Source: Bacteroidales bacterium UBA6828 (GTDB taxonomy: Bacteria > Bacteroidota > Bacteroidia > Bacteroidales > Paludibacteraceae). From it: 22,538 bases of DNA. Both the position numbers and the translations under genes were made by a program. A model generated the notes under the pieces. That model was not told where the DNA came from, ran no database searches, and worked only from the letters and a program-made list of their open reading frames with translations. The stretch lies in assembly GCA_002452095.1 (NCBI GenBank), contig DKEG01000045.1, positions 1-22,538 of the forward strand, in the 5' to 3' direction. Below, in pieces: positions 15,487-22,173 of the stretch; within the stretch, counting starts at the first letter, position 1, and each line of letters opens with the position of its first letter.

Positions 15487-15622
15487 GACATCTCTTCCGA
15501 AAGGAATAGTCAACCTCTCCTCGGACTAAGTTTAACCCCGAGTCAACTTAACTCCGTACTAACGACAAAAATAGTCAACCTTATTTAGGACAAGACATTC
15601 CGTTCTCCTTCCGTTACCAACT

Positions 15623-15677
15623 ACGGTACATATACGGTACATACACGGTAGATATACGGTAGATATACGGTAGATAA
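15623..15677. repeat. Five tandem 11-bp direct repeats
   Basis: Units at 15623, 15634, 15645, 15656 and 15667 follow the pattern ACGGTA(C/G)ATA(T/C/A). The period of 11 bases is close to one helical turn, so the copies would face the same side of the DNA. They lie just outside the right end of the IS3 remnant. Confidence 0.85.
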
Positions 15678-15689
15678 TACCGTCTTTGC

Positions 15690-16090
15690 CGATGTTTACA
15701 CAGGAGTTGGCACCAGCTTTCTGCCGGGAACGCAGACACTACGGATTCCCTGCAAGCCATAGGCGAAATAGGGTGTCACACCTCGTCCGCAGCCGATTTG
15801 GCACAAACCGTATGACTATGCTCGTATGGGAGACGACGCGGCTCGCGTCGTTATGCTATGTATGGGGGACGTGAAGCGTAAGGCAGGTGCGCATCGCGCA
15901 CTAAGTGCCGTAGCGACACGGAATCATCGTTCGAGCCTACGGCGAGATAAGAAGCCCTGTGGGCTGAGTAGAACTCCTTATTGTCTCGCATCGTTATGCG
16001 CCACAGGCACACTGAGTGCCAAAGCGAAACGAAAGCCTCGCAGGCTGACTAGAATGGTGTTTACCAGGCAGTGGAGACCAAGTTATTGAT
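15690..16090. other. Noncoding block packed with hairpins and a degenerate duplication
   Basis: No convincing gene is present. Hairpins seen: GGGAA/TTCCC 15726-15750; GACGACGCG/CGCGTCGTT 15832-15852; GTGCG/CGCAC 15888-15902; AGCCC-TGT-GGGCT near 15953-15965, enclosed by GCGAGA/TCTCGC; GGCAC/GTGCC near 16006-16020; AGCCT-CGC-AGGCT near 16034-16046. Three words recur in order: CTCGC(G/A)TCGTTATGC at 15842 and 15984, CACT(A/G)AGTGCC at 15899 and 16010, and the AGCC hairpin followed by TGA(G/C)TAGAA near 15953 and 16034. The block is bordered by imperfect direct repeats beginning TGTTTAC at 15693 and 16058. It may be a nonautonomous mobile element or a structured RNA locus. Confidence 0.6.
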
Positions 16091-16206
16091 AACAATGCAG
16101 CGCGGCGCGTGTTGCGCCGCAAGACGGGTTTTGAATGTTTTGTTTTTATTATTTATGTTTTTTATTATTACTGTTCGGTAAACCTCTAATTCGTATGCAA
16201 AAAAAT

Positions 16207-16234
16207 CGGTCGGTTCTTTTGCAGGAACCGACCG
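16207..16234. other. Hairpin overlapping the IS4 promoter
   Basis: CGGTCGGTTC and GAACCGACCG form a perfect 10-bp stem with an 8-base loop. The -33 TTTG box of the next promoter lies in the loop, so read-through transcription from outside would fold it away; such structures often limit transposase expression. Confidence 0.65.
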
Positions 16235-16249
16235 TCCGTTGTAATTTTG
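16218..16249 (+). promoter_or_regulatory. Transposase promoter of the IS4 remnant
   Basis: TTTG at 16218-16221, 20 bases, then TAATTTTG at 16242-16249. The ATG of the transposase is at 16277, 28 bases on. Confidence 0.75.
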
Positions 16250-16276
16250 TGTCGTCAAACAAAAAAACTAACAACG

Positions 16277-16990
16277 ATGAGCAAAATTACAACTTTTTCC
16301 GGACAGCCGCAATACCTGCAGATACTCAATTTGGCAAATCGTGCCAAGATACAGGAAATCAGTAAACAAAACAACTACGACCGCTATGTCAAGAAATTAG
16401 ACGGTTACACCCATTTTGTGGCATTGTTGTTTGCTGTTCTTATGCGGTATGACTCACTGCGCGAAACGGTTATAGGTCTGATGGCAGAGGCTCAGAAATT
16501 CCAACACCTCGGCATTAATTATCTGGTGCGACGCAGCACGCTGTCCGAAGCCAATAACCGCCAAAGCAGTTCTTTCTTTGGAGAGATATACCAAAGCCTC
16601 TACCAACAATACAAGGCTGTTTTAGCGGACAGCCGAAGTGAATAATGGGTCAAACGCCTGTATATCATGGATTCAACGACTATCAGCCTGTTCTCGGACA
16701 TCCTCAAAGGCGCAGGACGCAATCCCAAAATGGGTAAAAAGAAGGGCGGGATAAAAGCACATACCGTCATCAAAGCGGATGAAAATATGCCATGTCTGGT
16801 ACGCTTTACATCAGCGGCAACGCACGACCAGATAATGCTCAAGTATCTGACATTGCCCGCAGGCTCTATTTTAGCCATCGACCGAGCCTATATAGACTAC
16901 TCTGTCTTCCAACGTTTTACGGAGCAGCACATTACCTATGTAATAAAAATGAAGAAGAACTTGACCTACAAGGTATTGTCAAGTGTATAA
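16277..16990 (+). pseudogene. IS4-family transposase (DUF4372 type), nonsense mutation and C-terminal truncation
   Basis: The frame starts at ATG 16277 (MSKITTFSGQPQYLQI), just after a perfect promoter. Residues 1-75 match the DUF4372 N-terminal domain of IS4-type transposases. TAA at 16643-16645 interrupts it; the same frame then resumes with WVKRLYIMDSTTISLFSDIL, whose Asp is the first catalytic residue, and includes LAIDRAYIDY with the second Asp. The frame ends at 16990 after KMKKNLTYKVLSSV, so the last third, including the catalytic Glu region, is missing from a protein normally near 380 residues. It is inactive. Ends of the element were not identified; a G/C hairpin at 16097-16117 lies upstream and a terminator at 17056-17090 downstream. 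Confidence 0.85.
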
Positions 16991-16993
16991 TCG

Positions 16994-17030
16994 GCAAAAC
17001 GAAAGGTGCACTTTTTGCAAAACGAAAGGT
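16994..17030. repeat. Short direct repeat at the IS4 truncation point
   Basis: GCAAAACGAAAGGT occurs exactly at 16994-17007 and 17017-17030 (23-base period), right where similarity to the transposase is lost. It may mark the junction of the deletion. Confidence 0.7.
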
Positions 17031-17055
17031 ACACAAAAATTCAAACTATATATTG

Positions 17056-17090
17056 ACAGAAGCGGACATCAATTCGGTGTCCGCTTCTGT
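17056..17090 (+). terminator. 13-bp terminator hairpin
   Basis: ACAGAAGCGGACA (17056-17068) pairs exactly with TGTCCGCTTCTGT (17078-17090), loop TCAATTCGG, followed by TGTTT. It would stop + strand transcripts from the IS4 promoter. Confidence 0.7.
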
Positions 17091-17223
17091 TGTTTAGATG
17101 TGCCTTTTGAGTATATTTTTTTCGAGTTCAACCGCTATTCAAATACTGATTGAACAACATTTGAAACTCTTATAAACACTTGTCAGAAAAATACGTTTTT
17201 ACAATGTTTTTTCGTTCAAAAGC

Positions 17224-17255
17224 CTTGCATACATCGCAGATTTTTAGTACTTTTG
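17224..17255 (+). promoter_or_regulatory. Orphan promoter pointing into the antisense strand of the next gene
   Basis: CTTG at 17224-17227, 20 bases, then TACTTTTG at 17248-17255. No + strand gene follows; transcription would start near 17262 and run against the gene at 17281-17919. The 126 bases before it (17098-17223) are AT-rich with nothing recognisable. Confidence 0.5.
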
Positions 17256-17280
17256 TAGCGTATTAAGTCATGCCTTGCAA

Positions 17281-17919
17281 CTACACATTGAGCACGAACT
17301 TGACATCTTTTTCACCTTGCAAGAGGCGGAACGTGTTGAGAAGGTTGCTTTCGTAGATGTGTACGTTGCCCAAAAACAAGGTGATGGACTTGAGCGGCAG
17401 TTCTATTTCACGTGCCATAAGATAAAGGTGGTAGATGTCCGACGGTAAGCCCAGACTGGCATCACTGCTGCGTTGGTAGGCAGATACAATCACACCGCCG
17501 TCTTCTATCTGGAATTGCACCAATGACAGGCACGGTTGCTGGTTGGTTTCCGCACCCGTCTCTCCGAGAAACAGCACATAGTTCTTGCTGCTTTTCTTTT
17601 CCGTTTTGATTTTCTCCACGAGTGCCGGCAGTTTCCGGAAATAGGTCGGGTAACTGTTGTGCAGCGTATCTCCGCAATAATCCCACCACGTAATGCCCTC
17701 GGCGCGGTACTGCTCCGTAGAGGTGATGCCGGCTTCAAACATTTGGAGTTCGGTGCGGAGTTTCTTGCGGGCGATGCCGTGCGTCTCGAAGATGTCGAGC
17801 AGGTCGGCAGGCGTGAGATGCAGGACTTGATTGGAGAGATACTTGATAGAACCTTTCTTGTTGGTTTGCTGTTTGCCCTCGGACATAATAGTGGAGAGCA
17901 TGGAATAATACTTGTTCAT
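17281..17919 (-). CDS. Thymidylate-synthase-fold protein, probable dCMP hydroxymethylase-like
   Basis: A 212-residue protein of the thymidylate synthase/hydroxymethylase superfamily, which transfers a one-carbon unit from methylene-tetrahydrofolate to C5 of a pyrimidine nucleotide. Visible landmarks: ARKKLRTELQMF and ITWWDY (about 50-81); QQPCLSLVQF with catalytic Cys130; YQRSSDASLGLPSDI with Arg150, Ser151 and Asp153; and HIYES with His187 and Tyr189. The position of the dUMP-selecting Asn (E. coli ThyA N177) is Asp161, the substitution typical of dCMP hydroxymethylases. The PCH motif reads PCL. The protein ends naturally (KFVLNV) and is shorter than ThyA (264). The start is 2 bases after the stop of a DNA adenine methylase gene, so the two are co-translated. 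Substrate use is inferred. Confidence 0.8.
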   Translation of the reverse strand: MNKYYSMLSTIMSEGKQQTNKKGSIKYLSNQVLHLTPADLLDIFETHGIARKKLRTELQMFEAGITSTEQYRAEGITWWDYCGDTLHNSYPTYFRKLPALVEKIKTEKKSSKNYVLFLGETGAETNQQPCLSLVQFQIEDGGVIVSAYQRSSDASLGLPSDIYHLYLMAREIELPLKSITLFLGNVHIYESNLLNTFRLLQGEKDVKFVLNV

Positions 17920-17921
17920 AA

Positions 17922-18916
17922 CTATGCAGCGGTTTGGTGGTTAGTAACGGGGTTGGTTTGGGCGTTTGCTCCGGCATCGATGTGGCGGTAGAGCATAATG
18001 TCGGTATAGCGTGAGTTGTAGTTGAGGTTCGTGGTCTGCTCGACACGAGTGGCACCGCAGAACGGATTGGCGAGGCGGTGTTCCCTGTCAAGCCACGCAC
18101 AGAGTTCTACAATACTGCTTTTATCCGATGTGAAATAAAAATAGTTGGTACCATTGAGGGTGTGCAGCACATCAAGATAGTCGGACAGCCGCCAGTACCC
18201 CTCGTAGGTGAGTGCCTGCGTGGAGAGGTATGGCGGGTCAATGAGAAAGCAGACGTGCGGGGTGTTCACATATTCGGCAAAGAGTTCGCGGTAGTCCTTG
18301 CGGGTGACGGTAAGCCCGTCAAGGTAGCCGTCGGCATTGAAATCGCCGAGGCGGACGGTGTTGTAGAGGTGCTCTTTGCGGAGTGCGGCAAGGCTGGTGA
18401 CATAGTTGCTGCTGAACAGGATTGAAGCCGAGAGGGAGATGTAGTCCACGAAACCTGTGCGGTCGTAGCGGGCTATCGCGTCCAGTATGCGGGTGCGGTA
18501 GGGTTCGACGATGCGTTTGTTGCGCGGGTAGCCGCTGAGAATGGTGCGCAATTCGGCAAGGAGGGCGTTGGTGGCGGGAATAGCTGCGAGACGCCCGGTG
18601 TAGTTGTCGAAATCGTTGTAAATGACGCGGCATCGGGACGGATGGTGTGGGTGAAATGGGATAGCAGACCACTGCCGCCAAAGAGGTCAACGAAAGTGGT
18701 GCAATCGCCGAACTCGTTGCAGAGTGCGGTTTTGAAAGCGTCGTTCCAACGGCGTTTCTGCCCCATAAATGGTAGCGGGGCTTTCGCTGGTAAGTGTGCA
18801 TTCCAAAAGGTCAGAGAGTTGGTCTGCACAGCCGAGGGCGTTTTTCGTGCCCAGCGGCAAGCAAAGGATATTTCAAAAGAGTTCTTACATATTGTTGGTG
18901 GACTAAATGGTTTCAT
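17922..18916 (-). pseudogene. D12-class DNA adenine methylase (Dam-like), frameshifted
   Basis: The gene would methylate adenine N6 in DNA. The N-terminal part (frame starting at 18916) holds KAPLPFMGQKRRWNDAF and motif I, FVDLFGGSGLLSHF (about residues 75-88). After IRPDA at about 18630 that frame loses similarity. The frame one base over continues RVIYNDFDNYTGRLAAI and on through LSASILFSSNY and the catalytic CFLIDPPYLS (DPPY) to the stop at 17922. One missing base at 18626-18634 explains the break; repaired, the protein would be about 332 residues. The ATG at 18916 overlaps the LRR gene's end by 14 bases, though the real start may lie further in. It could instead be a sequencing error or programmed frameshift, though no slippery run is seen. 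Confidence 0.82.
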
Positions 18917-20315
18917 TATCCTCTTTCACCTCTTCAAAGGTCAGCACCCTTGTCTCGTATGGGTCTTCGGCATCGGGGTATTTGTCCTCGTACAGGCGAT
19001 AAATAAGAGTATAATATGAGGCGTTTACAGGGGCAAAAATATCAAACTGCACAATATACTCCGTTTGATTGGTGGTGCTGTCAGTCGTCTCTGATACTAT
19101 CGTAGCACCGTTTGTAACCTGCAACTCCCCATTGGTACAAACAACCCGTTGCCTGTTGTCATACGCATAATACCTCACAGACATAACAGTTATGTAAAAA
19201 GACGCATTCGGACTGACCACTATCCTGCACTTTATCAGCGGAGTTGTAACGTAGTTCTTGTAAACGGACTTGCTCGACGTCCAATCTATGTGGTTTGCAG
19301 GCGTTTCTACACCAAAAGTACCACGTCCGTTCTGCCACAGACTGTTATTCCCGCTGTCGCACAGCAGCACTTTGTGCGTAGCGTAGTTGTCCCGTGTCTC
19401 TTGCAGTCCGAATGTCGGTGTATGTATCTTGCACAACTGCGGGTATTCATACAAATTCTCGTCTTTTACTATTTGGGCTATCTTCTCATAATAAGCCGCC
19501 TTGTCGGATATGACCGTTCCGTCCTCGAAATGCACCTCTACCTGTTTGGCTTTGATAGACCAACTGTTGATACCGTTATTGACCCAATCTTTTGAATACT
19601 TTTGTTGCCTGTTGATGGAGGCATTGACCTTGACAACACCGTCCGTTTCCAATGCCAAATCGCCTGTGGTGGTGTCAAAAGTATAGCCGGTGAGGTCATA
19701 GTCGCCTGTCGATTTCCACAATTGGTATTGTTTAATCGCACGCGTAAAGCCGTCTATGCCACCGATTTTCTCTGTGAAGACCTTGTTGCTGTAACACCAT
19801 AGCGTACTTAACTTGGGGCTGTTGCTCACATCAAGCGTGGATAGTTGGTTGTTGTAGCAGTACAGCGAAACCAGCGCAGAGTTATTGCTCACGTCAAGCG
19901 AGGACAGTTGGTTGTTGTTGCATTGCAAGTACGTCAGCGCGGTGTTCTTGCTCACGTCAAGCGAGGACAGTTGGTTGTCGTTGCACCTCAAATCACTTAA
20001 CTCCGTTTGCTGACTGACATACAACGAGGTAATGCCTTGGTTGGTACATTCTAAGTACGACAACAATCCTACAATCTTCACTACTATCTCACGTGCAGTA
20101 CTCGCAGGGGCATAAGTATGTTGCAGATTCGCGTATGCGGGAACTGTGTCACAGGTACCATCTCCCCAATCAACGTATTTGGTTTTCCACCCATTCGCCC
20201 CTCTTGATAGTATCTTGACTCTTTTTTCCGTATCGGCGGGAATGGAAAATGTGAGGGTCGTTGTCGGTCTGTTTGCCCCCATCATCGCTCTCCTGCGCAG
20301 CAATAACTCATTCAT
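18903..20315 (-). CDS. Leucine-rich-repeat protein with phage-style N-terminus, possible tail/adhesin protein
   Basis: A 470-residue protein. The N-terminus MNELLLRRRAMMG resembles the short basic leaders I recall on structural proteins of Bacteroidota phages. Next comes a PKD-like stretch (VDWGDGTCDTV, about 48-58), then four to five 21-residue leucine-rich repeats (86-180) with the unit L-x-C-x-x-NQLSSLDVSxNxAL. The C-terminal 290 residues are beta-rich (fibre-like) and unrecognised. There is no signal peptide, which argues against a normal secreted LRR protein and for a phage particle component or intracellular protein. It has a strong Shine-Dalgarno and leads the operon with the methylase and the hydroxymethylase-like gene. 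The assignment as a tail protein is inference. Confidence 0.75.
   Translation of the reverse strand: MNELLLRRRAMMGANRPTTTLTFSIPADTEKRVKILSRGANGWKTKYVDWGDGTCDTVPAYANLQHTYAPASTAREIVVKIVGLLSYLECTNQGITSLYVSQQTELSDLRCNDNQLSSLDVSKNTALTYLQCNNNQLSSLDVSNNSALVSLYCYNNQLSTLDVSNSPKLSTLWCYSNKVFTEKIGGIDGFTRAIKQYQLWKSTGDYDLTGYTFDTTTGDLALETDGVVKVNASINRQQKYSKDWVNNGINSWSIKAKQVEVHFEDGTVISDKAAYYEKIAQIVKDENLYEYPQLCKIHTPTFGLQETRDNYATHKVLLCDSGNNSLWQNGRGTFGVETPANHIDWTSSKSVYKNYVTTPLIKCRIVVSPNASFYITVMSVRYYAYDNRQRVVCTNGELQVTNGATIVSETTDSTTNQTEYIVQFDIFAPVNASYYTLIYRLYEDKYPDAEDPYETRVLTFEEVKEDNETI
19825..19980 (-). repeat. 63-bp tandem repeats encoding the LRR units
   Basis: A near-identical 25-30-base core beginning CTCAC(A/G)TCAAGCG starts at 19825, 19888 and 19951 (63-base period, 21 codons). 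The two right-hand copies are almost identical at DNA level, pointing to recent duplication or gene conversion. Confidence 0.85.
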
Positions 20316-20320
20316 ACCCG

Positions 20321-20330
20321 CCTCCTTTCC
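20321..20330 (-). promoter_or_regulatory. Strong Shine-Dalgarno sequence of the LRR gene
   Basis: On the - strand GGAAAGGAGG lies five bases before the ATG at 20315. Bacteroidota genes rarely carry such a sequence, and it fixes this start. It fits a phage origin. Confidence 0.75.
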
Positions 20331-20430
20331 TGTTGAAATTCGGCAAGTCTGGTGGCGTTAATTTATTTTTACCCCCCGTTAAGGGTTGTAAAATTTAATA
20401 ATCCATAATCTGTCATCATAATACTGTCGT

Positions 20431-21027
20431 CTATATCTTTTTCTTATTACTCCGTTTCACAAAATACACCCCCTCGCTTGCCCTCAGTGCCGCGCTCTGT
20501 TTGAGCAGCCACACCCCGCCCTCCGGCATATCCGGACCGTCCATGCGTTTCTGTTTCGGGCTGACGTTGCGCATCTGCGCTTTCATACGCTGCATATCCG
20601 GGTCGCCCGCCTCGTCCTCGTTGAAGATGAGCAGCCCAGCGCGGTTGACGGGCTCCAGTGTGCCCTCTATACGGGTGTATTTGTCTTTCTTGTCGCGCGT
20701 GTCCGGCACCACCGGCAGCAACGCTCCGCGGCGGTGCGACTCCTCGAAGATGGCAGGCTGAAGCACCTGCTCATAGAACGGGGCTTGCAGACTGTTGTTT
20801 TCTATCCACACGCGCACATTCTCCGCACCCTGCCTTGCCGCCCATTCGTACAGGTCGAACAACGCCCCCACGAAATGCGCCGTGGACATCGTGTCCACAC
20901 GCACTTTGCACACGTAGAAACTCAACCCGCTCCGTGCTATCACACCCACAGCCTTGCAACTCCCCTGCGACACGTCCCTGTTGCTCGTTGAGTCTTTTCT
21001 CCGCAACTTTGGCAGTACTTTTTGCAC
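20431..21027 (-). pseudogene. Phage terminase large subunit, C-terminal nuclease domain only
   Basis: A 198-residue fragment matching the RNase H-like nuclease half of phage terminase large subunits, which cut concatemeric DNA during packaging. Visible: KAVGVIARSGLSFYVCKVRV; VWIENNS with acidic Glu76; DKYTRIEGTLEPV; GLLIFNE; and MDGPDMPEGG with Asp163 and Asp166. The ATPase half (Walker A and B, normally about 250 residues) and the first catalytic Asp of the nuclease are missing. The upstream end falls at about 21000-21027, exactly where a + strand promoter begins, so a deletion or recombination joined the two. The apparent ATG at 21027 may be fortuitous. A basic tail (RSNKKKI) ends it. Confidence 0.78.
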
Positions 21028-21052
21028 ACCTCACACACCCGCACTACCTTTG
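21021..21052 (+). promoter_or_regulatory. Promoter of the + strand small-gene cluster
   Basis: TTTG at 21021-21024, 20 bases, then TACCTTTG at 21045-21052: a perfect match. The 17 bases around the -7 box (CACTACCTTTGCACCGT, 21042-21058) recur exactly at 22163-22179. The start to the ATG at 21284 is about 225 bases, a long leader. Confidence 0.8.
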
Positions 21053-21154
21053 CACCGTTTTTCAATAAGCAAAACAATGTATCAAACCCATTAAACCATA
21101 CAGTTCCCATCGTGTATAAAAAATATCTTAATCATTCCATCTGCCTGTCTCCAC

Positions 21155-21187
21155 CGAAGGAACTCCGAAAGAACTCCGAAGGAACTC
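21155..21187. repeat. Three tandem 11-bp repeats in a long leader
   Basis: CGAAGGAACTC, CGAAAGAACTC and CGAAGGAACTC start at 21155, 21166 and 21177. They lie in the 5' leader of the 84-residue gene. The period equals that of the array at 15623-15677, but the word differs. Confidence 0.8.
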
Positions 21188-21283
21188 CACACCAAATCCG
21201 CCTCCCAAACCCGCTAATTTTTAATAGAATTTTACACCGCCAAACGCACTGCCAACAACGTAAAAACCAAAAACCTCAACAAT

Positions 21284-21538
21284 ATGACCAAAGGACAAAA
21301 CTTTATTCTCATTCCGCGCCAGACTATCGAATTCCTTACTCGTGCCTGTCTCATGCGACCCGAGTACCTCACATGGTACGACCTCTATCTCGCCTATATC
21401 CGTCTCAACGACCCGCACGAAAACAGTAAGACCAAACCCATCCCCGCTATGCAGCAATATGACATCCTTGCCGCCCGCTTCGATATGTCACAAGACCGTA
21501 TCCGACACATCATCAACCTACTAAACCGATATATGTAA
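21284..21538 (+). CDS. Small hypothetical protein, possible helix-turn-helix
   Basis: An 84-residue protein I do not recognise. The C-terminal third (YDILAARFDMSQDRIRHIIN) has the look of a helix-turn-helix with its recognition helix at the end; the N-terminal part, IPRQTIEFLTRACL, is helical. It is small, basic and without a signal peptide. It is preceded by a perfect promoter and a 225-base leader carrying 11-bp repeats, and followed by a hairpin, so it appears to be a single-gene unit. A small DNA-binding regulator of the phage-like island is a reasonable guess, nothing more. Confidence 0.65.
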   Translation: MTKGQNFILIPRQTIEFLTRACLMRPEYLTWYDLYLAYIRLNDPHENSKTKPIPAMQQYDILAARFDMSQDRIRHIINLLNRYM

Positions 21539-21558
21539 TATATTAATATACCGCCCTC

Positions 21559-21575
21559 GCAAATGCCGCATTTGC
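21559..21575. terminator. Hairpin sharing bases with the next promoter
   Basis: GCAAATG at 21559-21565 and CATTTGC at 21569-21575 form a 7-bp stem with loop CCG. Its right arm contains the -33 box of the promoter at 21571-21602, so termination and initiation signals overlap. Confidence 0.5.
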
Positions 21576-21602
21576 AAGTCTCGCTAAAATTTACTAACTT
21601 TG
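21571..21602 (+). promoter_or_regulatory. Promoter of the 154-residue hypothetical gene
   Basis: TTTG at 21571-21574, 20 bases, then TAACTTTG at 21595-21602; a perfect match. The ATG at 21635 lies 32 bases beyond. Confidence 0.8.
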
Positions 21603-21634
21603 CGCCAACTTTTTAACTACAAAAATCACATACT

Positions 21635-22099
21635 ATGATTTCTCCCGAAAGAAAAGAATTTAACAAAGCCGTCCGCGAATTGGATGAGATAAGCAACACT
21701 TTCAACTCCAAATTTGAGGAAACCCTTGTTACCATACTCAATACCCAACCGCGCAAAAAAATCTCTTTCACCAAACATCGCCCAAAATATATACAGGATT
21801 GTAGCGAAACTGTCACTTTGGCTACAATCTCTGCTATTTGGCTTGAAGAAGATGGTTTGAAAGTAAAAATGGCTTGGAATGAAGACGGTATCGCTTTCAA
21901 TGAAACACAATCTTTTTACTCGGCTGATTTCGACAATCTTTATCCCAACTACGCAAGTTTTACCGATGCTGTCAAGCAAGCACTCAAAGACAGGGAAAAC
22001 CCGCAGGCAGAACCACAACAGACAGCATTCAAACAAGCCGTGTTTGCTGAAAACAACAAATCCAAAGGTGGTCTCCTTTCCAAACTATTAGGCTTTTAG
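21635..22099 (+). CDS. Hypothetical protein, phage/island type
   Basis: A 154-residue protein not recognised. The N-terminal half (PERKEFNKAVRELDEISN) is an amphipathic helix; the middle contains IWLEEDGLKVKMAWNEDGIAF-like acidic beta-strand segments; the C-terminus has a Gln/Lys-rich linker and the hydrophobic tail GGLLSKLLGF. There is no signal peptide and no membrane segment. It is transcribed from its own perfect promoter between two other small genes on the same strand. The C-terminal short hydrophobic tail, similar to a docking peptide, is its most distinctive feature. Nothing supports a functional name. Confidence 0.7.
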   Translation: MISPERKEFNKAVRELDEISNTFNSKFEETLVTILNTQPRKKISFTKHRPKYIQDCSETVTLATISAIWLEEDGLKVKMAWNEDGIAFNETQSFYSADFDNLYPNYASFTDAVKQALKDRENPQAEPQQTAFKQAVFAENNKSKGGLLSKLLGF

Positions 22100-22165
22100 T
22101 ACTAAAAAACACTCCGTTTGCACGATTGGTCGCCTATACAGCCACTCCCTCTCGCCAAAACACAC

Positions 22166-22173
22166 TACCTTTG
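22166..22173 (+). promoter_or_regulatory. -7 box before the last gene
   Basis: TACCTTTG inside a 17-base copy of the region around the promoter at 21045-21052. The matching -33 position reads CTCC-like sequence, not TTTG, so this copy looks weak or regulated. Confidence 0.5.

Larger units (their letters stand above)
13942..15560 (+). mobile_element. Degraded IS3-family insertion sequence
   Basis: Putative ends: GGTACAGAAAAAGTTGACTC at 13942-13961, and on the right GAGTCAACTT at 15540-15549 followed by CCGTAC at 15554-15559. A 10-bp core (AAGTTGACTC) and an outer GTAC match in inverted orientation. Inside lie an orfA/orfB pair with an A7 slippery site, typical of IS3. The coding region carries two nonsense codons and one frameshift. 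The right end lies 218 bases past orfB, longer than usual for IS3, and that stretch holds tandem promoter-like repeats and a large palindrome. Target duplications could not be recognised. Either extra DNA was added inside the right end, or the true end was lost. Confidence 0.65.

Noticed and set aside
15623..15677. Possible CRISPR array
   Set aside because: Units are only 11 bases and lie back to back without spacers; no Cas genes are present.
15826..16089. An 87-codon Arg-rich frame over the hairpin block
   Set aside because: The reading frame follows the repeats and hairpins, has no conserved look, and the same words recur with different spacing that would shift the frame.
19825..19980. 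Possible diversity-generating retroelement target in the LRR gene
   Set aside because: No reverse transcriptase or template repeat is present, and the repeats are ordinary LRR units.
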